DNA of 11,557 nt from Clostridiaceae bacterium (GTDB lineage: Bacteria > Bacillota > Clostridia > Lutisporales > Lutisporaceae): positions 1 to 11,557 of the forward strand of contig JAQVFD010000036.1 in NCBI GenBank assembly GCA_028697435.1. Reading direction: 5' to 3'. A model generated the notes under the pieces. The model was given only the letters and a program-made list of their open reading frames with translations. It had not been told where the DNA came from and did not search any database. This document shows positions 7,197 to 11,557 of the stretch, piece after piece. The number at the start of each line of letters is the position of its first letter. The first letter of the stretch is position 1. Position numbers and translations under genes: made by a program.

Positions 7197-7348
7197 AGAG
7201 TTGTTTTTCCAACTCCGGGAACATCTTCAATCAGTATATGGCCTCCTGCAAATATGCCTTTTAGAATCTGATATAATTCAGGAGTCTTCCCGATAATGAC
7301 CTTTTCCATGTTTGATATTATTGATTTGATAATATCATGGCTGCTCAT
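7160..7348 (-). pseudogene. 5' remnant of moxR (AAA+ ATPase), truncated after Walker A
   Basis: The 62-codon frame begins MSSHDIIKSIISNMEKVIIG and reaches the MoxR signature GGHILIEDVPGVGKTTL (about 35-51), the Walker A loop. It then runs into LLTTTVLLKKML and a stop. MoxR ATPases are usually 300 aa or more, so Walker B, sensor and lid regions are all missing and the fragment cannot be an active ATPase. ATG 7348 is preceded by GGGGGTGGG (7353-7361 on the minus strand) and a promoter, so the front of the gene is undamaged. From about 7196 downward the DNA encodes DUF58 sequence in another frame. This points to a deletion joining the two genes rather than a point mutation. Confidence 0.8.
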
Positions 7349-7388
7349 AAATCCCACCCCCAAAAAATTAAAGCAATGCACAGTTTTT

Positions 7389-7417
7389 ATTCTATCATAT
7401 AATACCTGTCCAGTAAA
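7389..7417 (-). promoter_or_regulatory. Putative sigma-A promoter of the moxR remnant/transglutaminase operon
   Basis: On the minus strand, TTTACT (7417 to 7412) and TAGAAT (7394 to 7389) are 17 bp apart. Transcription would start near 7382, about 34 nt before the moxR ATG. This would still drive the transglutaminase gene through the two remnants. Each hexamer matches consensus only in part, so the call is moderate. Confidence 0.4.
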
Positions 7418-7476
7418 TTATGGAAGAATTATAAAGAGGCAAATTATATTTCATATTAAACAAATAATAAATAATG

Positions 7477-7482
7477 TATAAT
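7477..7482 (+). promoter_or_regulatory. Putative -10 element for the THUMP methyltransferase gene
   Basis: A perfect TATAAT lies 48 bp before the ATG at 7531 in the very AT-rich divergent spacer. No good -35 hexamer is present at 16-18 bp (TATTAA at 7454-7459 is the 17-bp option). In DNA this AT-rich, a chance match is possible. Confidence 0.4.
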
Positions 7483-7530
7483 TAAAAAAGTAAATTAATA
7501 AATGAGGAAGCATAACAAGGGAGGATAACT

Positions 7531-8688
7531 ATGTCAAATATAGAATTAGTGGCACCCTGCAATTTTGCCGTGGAAGCGATACTCTCCAGGGAAATAAAGA
7601 GTCTGGGTTATGAAATATCAAAGGTGGAAGACGGGAGAGTCTCATTTGTGGCAGATGAAAAAGGAATATGCAGGTCAAACCTGTGGCTGCGTACGGCAGA
7701 AAGGATACTTGTTAAAATAGGTGAGTTTGAAGCTCTTTCTTTTGATGAATTGTTCGAAAAGACAAAGAGGCTGGAGTGGTACCGCTGGATACCAAAAGAT
7801 GCGGAATTCCCAGTCGCTAAAGCTTCTTCAATAAAGTCAAAGCTGTTCAGTACCTCAGACATTCAGGCAATAGTAAAAAAAGCTGTGGTGGAAAGTCTGA
7901 AAACCAAATATAAGCAGCAGTGGTTTGAAGAAACAGGTGAGCGGTATCCAATACATGTATTCCTTAACAGGGATAAGGCAGCATTGTATTTGGATACCAG
8001 CGGTTTATCCCTGCATAAAAGAGGGTACAGGGAATTATCAAATGCTGCTCCGATTAAAGAGACACTTGCTGCTGCCATGGTGCTGCTTACACCTTGGAAA
8101 GCGGACAGAGCCTTAATCGATCCATTCTGCGGCTCAGGGACAATACCTATTGAAGCGGCCATGATTGGACTTAATATTGCTCCTGGGCACGAAAGAAGTT
8201 TTGTTTCAGGAAACTGGAAATGGATCGGAGGCAAGTTATGGAATGAAGCAAAGGAAGAAGCCGCTTCAATGGTCAGACATGATGCTGTACTGAATGTCCA
8301 AGGTTATGACATTGATGAGAGTGCTTTGAAAGTGGCAAGGATAAATGCGAAAATGGCGGGCCTTGAAGATAAGCTTCATTTCCAGAAAAGAGATGTTAAG
8401 GAGCTCAGTAGCAAAGATCGATACGGCTTTATTGTAACGAACCCTCCTTATGGGGAAAGGATATCTGATATGAAAAGCGTTGAAAGATTGTATAAGGATA
8501 TGGGAAAGGTGTTTTCAAATCTTGAAACCTGGTCCTTTTATATAATTACTTCCCATGAGGAATTTGAAAGGTTTTTTGGAAGAAGGGCAGATAAAAAAAG
8601 GAAACTGTATAACGGAATGATGAAGACCGACTTATATCAATTTTTTGGTCCGAAGCCCAATGTCAATCGTCATGATCCCTTAATATAA
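7531..8688 (+). CDS. rlmL: THUMP-domain 23S rRNA methyltransferase, RlmL/YpsC family
   Basis: The 385-aa protein combines an N-terminal ferredoxin-like and THUMP RNA-binding part (about 1-155) with a C-terminal Rossmann methyltransferase. The SAM-binding motif DPFCGSGTIPIEAA (197-210), the acidic strand end GYDID (258-262) and the catalytic TNPPYGER (303-310) mark it as an N2-guanine methyltransferase. E. coli RlmL makes m2G2445 in 23S rRNA, and B. subtilis YpsC is the stand-alone homologue, without the RlmK half. Target specificity is inferred from the family; a tRNA guanine target (Trm14/TrmN-like) cannot be excluded. GGAGG (7520-7524) six bases upstream fixes the start. It is transcribed divergently from the moxR remnant and is followed 21 nt later by a small gene whose ribosome binding site pairs with its last codons. 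Confidence 0.88.
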   Translation: MSNIELVAPCNFAVEAILSREIKSLGYEISKVEDGRVSFVADEKGICRSNLWLRTAERILVKIGEFEALSFDELFEKTKRLEWYRWIPKDAEFPVAKASSIKSKLFSTSDIQAIVKKAVVESLKTKYKQQWFEETGERYPIHVFLNRDKAALYLDTSGLSLHKRGYRELSNAAPIKETLAAAMVLLTPWKADRALIDPFCGSGTIPIEAAMIGLNIAPGHERSFVSGNWKWIGGKLWNEAKEEAASMVRHDAVLNVQGYDIDESALKVARINAKMAGLEDKLHFQKRDVKELSSKDRYGFIVTNPPYGERISDMKSVERLYKDMGKVFSNLETWSFYIITSHEEFERFFGRRADKKRKLYNGMMKTDLYQFFGPKPNVNRHDPLI

Positions 8689-8708
8689 TGTACTGAAGGA
8701 GGGATCAT
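8672..8708 (+). promoter_or_regulatory. Hairpin covering the ribosome binding site of the 60-aa gene
   Basis: ATGATCCCT (8672-8680), in the last codons of the methyltransferase gene, is a perfect 9-bp reverse complement of AGGGATCAT (8700-8708), with a 19-nt loop. The right arm takes in the end of the ribosome binding site AAGGAGGG (8696-8703) and reaches to 2 nt before the ATG at 8710. A ribosome finishing the upstream gene would occupy or melt the left arm, so translation of the small gene may depend on it. The pairing is seen; its effect is inferred. Confidence 0.5.
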
Positions 8709-8709
8709 T

Positions 8710-8892
8710 ATGGACAGAAAATTTATCAAAAATCTCAGAAAAGCGCTTGTGCTGGAGGCTTTTTTTTCCGGTGCATCATCTTTGTCAAAAATCTTTGATG
8801 ATACTGACAATGAATTGAAGGATGTAATGAAATACGCAGATCAGAGGTTCAATAAGAAGAAGCTTCCTGAAGATGCGGGCTATAAGAAATAA
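8710..8892 (+). CDS. Small protein of unknown function, 60 aa
   Basis: I do not recognise this family. The 60-aa product is soluble, charged and probably helical: a basic N-terminus (MDRKFIKNLRKAL), a short mixed stretch EAFFSGASSLSKIF, an acidic middle (DDTDNELKDVMKY) and a lysine-rich end. No cysteines, signal peptide or membrane segment are seen. It is supported as a real gene by a near-perfect ribosome binding site, AAGGAGGG (8696-8703), at ideal distance from the ATG. It also lies close downstream of the methyltransferase gene in the same direction, and an inverted repeat links the two translationally. No terminator separates them, so they are probably co-transcribed. Confidence 0.7.
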   Translation: MDRKFIKNLRKALVLEAFFSGASSLSKIFDDTDNELKDVMKYADQRFNKKKLPEDAGYKK

Positions 8893-9009
8893 GAGCATTA
8901 GACTTGCACTGAAATAAAGCATACATAAAAAAATGACAGTATGCCAATTATATTAATTAGCCTAAATAAGCAGTGTGCAAATCATACTTATGAGCCGGGA
9001 GTTGGTGAA

Positions 9010-10131
9010 ATGAACATATGTAGTCCGGAAGGAATAAGGAAAACGGCTGATTCACATAATGTAATAAAGGATATATTAATCGGAAAATCCTTCGAAAAAG
9101 AGAAGTATAATTCTAAGCTTATAGGAGTGTTCGGCGAAAGCGGTAAGAGCATATTGGTTGAGATGTTGCAGAGTGTATTCAACAGAAGAGATGACAGCAG
9201 GATGAAGTTGGGAATAATGCCGATAGCTATTAACACAAGTGAGAACATCCTTTTTTATCTCGAAAATATGAGCTTTGACAGTGTAATATTGACTGATAGT
9301 GGAAATAAGCCGGCAGCTGATATTATTTCCGGATTTTCAGAGAAAGTAACTGTAATAATGAACAATGATGAGTATCAAAATATTAATCGGTTCATTACTT
9401 ACGGGCTGAACCAGAAAGCTGTTGTGACCGCATCGAGTATAGATGTTGATGAAATAACCTGTTTCAACTATTGTGTGCAGAAGAGTTTTTATACCGGGAG
9501 CGGCAAAAAGATTGATCCCTTCGAAGTGCCTGTGCATTTGCATATACTTGGAGGACACAGTATATATTATGCTTTGGCGGCTATTACCTGCGGACTTTAT
9601 TATGATATAGATATAAAAAGCATTAAGGAGTCTATAGAAGACTATAAGACTTCTTCAAGACACTTAGAAAAAATATATGAAGGTGACTTTACGGTTATAG
9701 ATGATTACTGCAAGTCAGTTCATGATTATACCACAGCTTTTGATTCAATACAGATTTTGAATTATGATAATCTTATACTTGTTATATCTGTTACGGGGGA
9801 TATGAATCCCGGCTTTCATGAAGAAAAAGCTGTTCTAATCGCAGAGTGGGTAAAGATTCTGAAGTGCAAGAAGGTAATCCTTACTAACTGTATGGATAGA
9901 GATTCTAATATAGGAGAGCTGCCGCTGAAGAGTATTAGGATTTATAAAAAAGTTTTCGAGGAAAATGATGTTTCCTTTAGATATTACCATTTACTGCATT
10001 ATGCTGTTGAAAAGGGCTTGTCACTGCTTAATAGTAATGATTTGATGGTGTTGCTCGGAAGTGAAGAAATGAACGCTGCAAGCAGTATAGTGAATAAGCT
10101 CCTGGGCTCTGTTAAAAAAAAGAAAAACTAA
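9010..10131 (+). CDS. Divergent Mur-ligase-like protein
   Basis: The 373-aa product resembles the central and C-terminal domains of Mur ligases, which join amino acids to UDP-muramyl precursors using ATP. Seen in order: a P-loop GVFGESGKS (39-47) in place of the usual GTNGKT/S; NNDEYQN (118-124) and TYGL (130-133), as in the MurE/MurF pattern NaDd...TYGl; GGHSIYYALAA (181-191), the HNxxNalAA-like block; SSRHLE (215-220), aligning with GRxE; and DDYCKS (231-236), aligning with DDYAHxP. The N-terminal UDP-binding domain is absent, and the DHLDxH/carbamyl-lysine segment between P-loop and NND is not recognisable. Activity is therefore uncertain. ATG 9010 is preferred because GGAG (8998-9001) lies 8 nt before it. 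An in-frame ATG at 8941 would add 23 residues but has no ribosome binding site. A strong terminator follows. Confidence 0.7.
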   Translation: MNICSPEGIRKTADSHNVIKDILIGKSFEKEKYNSKLIGVFGESGKSILVEMLQSVFNRRDDSRMKLGIMPIAINTSENILFYLENMSFDSVILTDSGNKPAADIISGFSEKVTVIMNNDEYQNINRFITYGLNQKAVVTASSIDVDEITCFNYCVQKSFYTGSGKKIDPFEVPVHLHILGGHSIYYALAAITCGLYYDIDIKSIKESIEDYKTSSRHLEKIYEGDFTVIDDYCKSVHDYTTAFDSIQILNYDNLILVISVTGDMNPGFHEEKAVLIAEWVKILKCKKVILTNCMDRDSNIGELPLKSIRIYKKVFEENDVSFRYYHLLHYAVEKGLSLLNSNDLMVLLGSEEMNAASSIVNKLLGSVKKKKN

Positions 10132-10137
10132 TCCGTA

Positions 10138-10183
10138 AAAAATCCCTCTGAATCAGTATAAAAACTGAGGCAGAGGGATTTTT
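10138..10183 (+). terminator. Rho-independent terminator after the Mur-ligase-like gene
   Basis: AAAAATCCCTCTG (10138-10150) pairs perfectly over 13 bp with CAGAGGGATTTTT (10171-10183). Inside the loop, CAGT (10154-10157) and ACTG (10164-10167) can pair further. The T run on the right and A run on the left allow termination in both directions. It begins 7 nt after the stop codon. Confidence 0.88.
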
Positions 10184-10276
10184 ATCATAAAAGGATTCAT
10201 ATTATTTGAAATTGTTGAATATGTATAGTGTAGATTATGCCTGAAATACGCAAGAATATGGAAAGGAGCGGGGCTT

Positions 10277-10927
10277 ATGACTGAAAAAGTCATTGAGAGC
10301 AACAATGTAACCGTATATGGTACGGTAATTTCCAAACCGGAGTTTAGCCATGAGATGTACGGTGAAGGTTTTTATACGGTATACATAGAGGTTTCTAGAC
10401 TGAGTGATATTTCTGATAATCTTCCGATAACGATTTCAGAAAGACTTATACAGGGGCTCAATATTGATGTGGGAGCAACTCTGCTGGTAGAAGGACAACT
10501 CAGGTCATACAATAAGTATCACGAAGGGAATAATAAACTTATTCTTACTATATTTGCCAGGAATTTGAGACCAATCGATCAGGAAGTTAAGAATCCAAAC
10601 CAGATCTATCTGGACGGCTATATATGCAAAAAACCAATATACAGGACTACTCCTTTCGGACGGGAGATTACGGATATGCTGCTGGCTGTAAACAGACCTT
10701 ATAACAAGTCTGACTACATACCTTGCATCGCATGGGGCAGGAATGCAAGATATTCTGAAAATTTGAAAGTAGGGGACAGAATTAGGATATGGGGGAGAAT
10801 ACAGAGTCGCAATTATCAAAAAAAGGTGTCTGAGGATGAGGTCATCACCAGAACAGCCTATGAGGTATCAATCTCAAAAATGGAGGTATCCGGTGAGGAG
10901 ATGGGGGAAGAGCGGGAGGAGTTATAG
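10277..10927 (+). CDS. Single-stranded DNA-binding protein-like, two tandem OB folds
   Basis: The 216-aa protein appears to contain two SSB-type OB folds. The first (about 9-98, VTVYGTVISKPEFS...LTIFARNLRPI) is diverged. The second (about 109-203) is closer to bacterial SSB: IYLDGYICKKPIYRTTPFGRE, LAVNRPYNKSDYIPCIAWGR and GDRIRIWGRIQSRNY. Normal bacterial SSB has one OB fold per chain and an acidic tail ending DDDIPF. This tail (SGEEMGEEREEL) is acidic but lacks that tip, so it may not recruit the usual partners. It is probably not the replicative SSB but an accessory ssDNA binder. AAAGGAG (10262-10268) precedes the ATG by 8 nt. It lies between two intrinsic terminators, so it is monocistronic. 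No confident promoter was seen, although TTGAAA at 10206-10211 could be a -35. Confidence 0.8.
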   Translation: MTEKVIESNNVTVYGTVISKPEFSHEMYGEGFYTVYIEVSRLSDISDNLPITISERLIQGLNIDVGATLLVEGQLRSYNKYHEGNNKLILTIFARNLRPIDQEVKNPNQIYLDGYICKKPIYRTTPFGREITDMLLAVNRPYNKSDYIPCIAWGRNARYSENLKVGDRIRIWGRIQSRNYQKKVSEDEVITRTAYEVSISKMEVSGEEMGEEREEL

Positions 10928-10929
10928 GG

Positions 10930-10957
10930 AAAGCGCAGAACATATGCGCTTTTTTTA
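10930..10957 (+). terminator. Rho-independent terminator after the SSB-like gene
   Basis: AAAGCGCA (10930-10937) pairs with TGCGCTTT (10945-10952) around a 7-nt loop and is followed by further T residues and TTATTG. It starts 3 nt after the stop codon, and both arm composition and U tract are typical of an intrinsic terminator. Confidence 0.9.
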
Positions 10958-10974
10958 TTGTGTTAATATTTGTA

Positions 10975-11003
10975 TTTAAAATATATCCTATTACAGCTAT
11001 AAT
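10975..11003 (+). promoter_or_regulatory. Sigma-A promoter of the corrinoid adenosyltransferase gene
   Basis: TTTAAA (10975-10980) and a perfect TATAAT (10998-11003) are separated by 17 bp, directly after a terminator and before a gene. Transcription would begin near 11010, leaving a leader of only about 40 nt. That is too short for a cobalamin riboswitch, and none of its conserved elements is seen. Confidence 0.6.
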
Positions 11004-11050
11004 ATACTATATAGATGCATATACAAAAAGGAATGGAGGGCTTGAAGGTT

Positions 11051-11557
11051 ATGAAGCTTGAGAAAGGACTTGTTCAGGTATATATGGGAAATGGAAAGGG
11101 CAAGACGACAGCAGCCTTAGGTCAAGGATTAAGATCATGTGGCAGAGGGCTTAAAGTATCCATGGTTCAGTTTCTGAAGAGTGGAGATACAGGGGAACTA
11201 CATAGTGTCGAGAAGCTGCATCCCTTTTTTGAAATATTCCGTTTTGAAAGGAAAAGAGGCTTTTTTTGGACTCTTTCAGATCAGGAAAAGCTTGAATTAA
11301 AAGAAGATATCGATAAAGGATTTGAGTTCTTAAAAAATGTGGTACGGGAAAACTTATGCGATGTCCTGATAATTGATGAATTGTTAGGAGTGTTGGAAAA
11401 TAATCTGCTAAAAGTCAGTGATGTACTTGAGTTGCTAAAGGCAAAGCCTGCCAATATGGAGATAATTATAACCGGGAGGAATGCTCCAAATGAGATTATT
11501 GATGCAGCGGATCTGGTAACAGAAATGAGGGAGATCAAGCATTATTTTTACAACGGA
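11051..11557 (+). CDS. cobO: Corrinoid (cob(I)alamin) adenosyltransferase, partial at right edge
   Basis: The frame runs open for 169 codons to the window end without a stop. The product is a CobA/CobO/BtuR-type ATP:corrinoid adenosyltransferase, which transfers the 5'-deoxyadenosyl group of ATP to cob(I)alamin or precursors, in the cytoplasm. Seen are the P-loop MGNGKGKTTAALG (12-24), MVQFLKSG (38-45), the acidic Walker-B-like strand DVLIIDELLG, and the family end block TGRNAPNEIIDAADLVTEM...KHYF. The family is usually 170-200 aa, so probably only a few C-terminal residues lie beyond the edge. ATG 11051 has GGAGGG (11035-11040) ten bases upstream and GAAGG closer. No cobalamin biosynthesis gene is visible next to it, so salvage of imported corrinoids is as likely as synthesis. 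Confidence 0.9.
   Translation, partial: MKLEKGLVQVYMGNGKGKTTAALGQGLRSCGRGLKVSMVQFLKSGDTGELHSVEKLHPFFEIFRFERKRGFFWTLSDQEKLELKEDIDKGFEFLKNVVRENLCDVLIIDELLGVLENNLLKVSDVLELLKAKPANMEIIITGRNAPNEIIDAADLVTEMREIKHYFYNG

Noticed and set aside
7108..7296. Plus-strand open frame of 62 codons over the moxR/DUF58 junction
   Set aside because: It is antisense to recognisable moxR and DUF58 coding sequence, has no family features, and is best explained as a chance frame.
6756..7348. A simple frameshift, or a natural MoxR-DUF58 fusion protein, as the explanation for the short frames
   Set aside because: Shifting frame gives only the DUF58 C-terminus directly after MoxR Walker A. The rest of the ATPase and the DUF58 N-terminal part are not encoded in any frame between them.
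8893..9009. Promoter TTGCAC (8904-8909) with TAAAAA (8926-8931) for the Mur-ligase-like gene
   Set aside because: Both hexamers are weak and the region is AT-rich. Read-through from the methyltransferase unit is equally possible.
10958..11050. Cobalamin riboswitch before the adenosyltransferase gene
   Set aside because: Only about 40 nt lie between the predicted transcription start and the ATG, and no conserved B12-box-like element is seen.

Overview
The window looks like chromosomal DNA of a low-GC, spore-forming, anaerobic Firmicute close to clostridial cluster III (Ruminiclostridium/Acetivibrio-type). This is inferred from AT-rich intergenic DNA, strong GGAGG-type ribosome binding sites, and the gene order RNase HII / FliK-like / FlhB C-terminal-like / YraN. 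That order recalls the rnhB-ylqG-ylqH neighbourhood of Bacillus subtilis. A PdaB-type deacetylase and an MnmM (YtqB) methyltransferase also fit. No mobile element gene, CRISPR array, tRNA or rRNA was seen.

Layout. 1-378: about 370 bp without a convincing gene. It holds an imperfect inverted repeat (176-186 with 253-263, REPIN/MITE-like) and an extended -10 promoter (about 286-294). 379-3666: a tight plus-strand operon of rnhB, a FliK-like gene, ylqH (stand-alone FlhB C-terminal domain), a yraN-family gene and mnmM, with small gaps or overlaps, then a long stem-loop at 3701-3736. 3814-4557: a membrane-anchored NodB-family polysaccharide deacetylase. 4574-7348 (minus strand): the remains of a MoxR / DUF58 / transglutaminase operon. 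The transglutaminase membrane protein is complete, but moxR stops just after its Walker A motif and runs, out of frame, into the last third of the DUF58 gene. About 1.5 kb that should lie between is absent. 7531-8892: an RlmL/YpsC-type THUMP methyltransferase followed by a 60-aa protein of unknown function. The ribosome binding site of the small gene lies in a 9-bp hairpin that also includes the end of the methyltransferase gene. 9010-10131: a divergent Mur-ligase-like protein, followed by a strong terminator. 10277-10927: an unusual SSB-like protein with two OB folds, with its own terminator. 11051 to the right edge: a corrinoid adenosyltransferase (cobO/btuR), cut by the window.

Functionally, the first operon joins genome maintenance (RNase HII, YraN), tRNA wobble-base modification (MnmM) and two orphan relatives of flagellar export proteins. 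The rest is cell envelope (deacetylase, transglutaminase system, Mur-ligase relative), RNA methylation, ssDNA binding and cobalamin activation. The most notable observation is the moxR/DUF58 deletion junction with a preserved downstream transglutaminase gene. The divergent Mur-ligase relative and the probable translational coupling at 8672-8708 come next. I did not see a clearly new multi-gene system.
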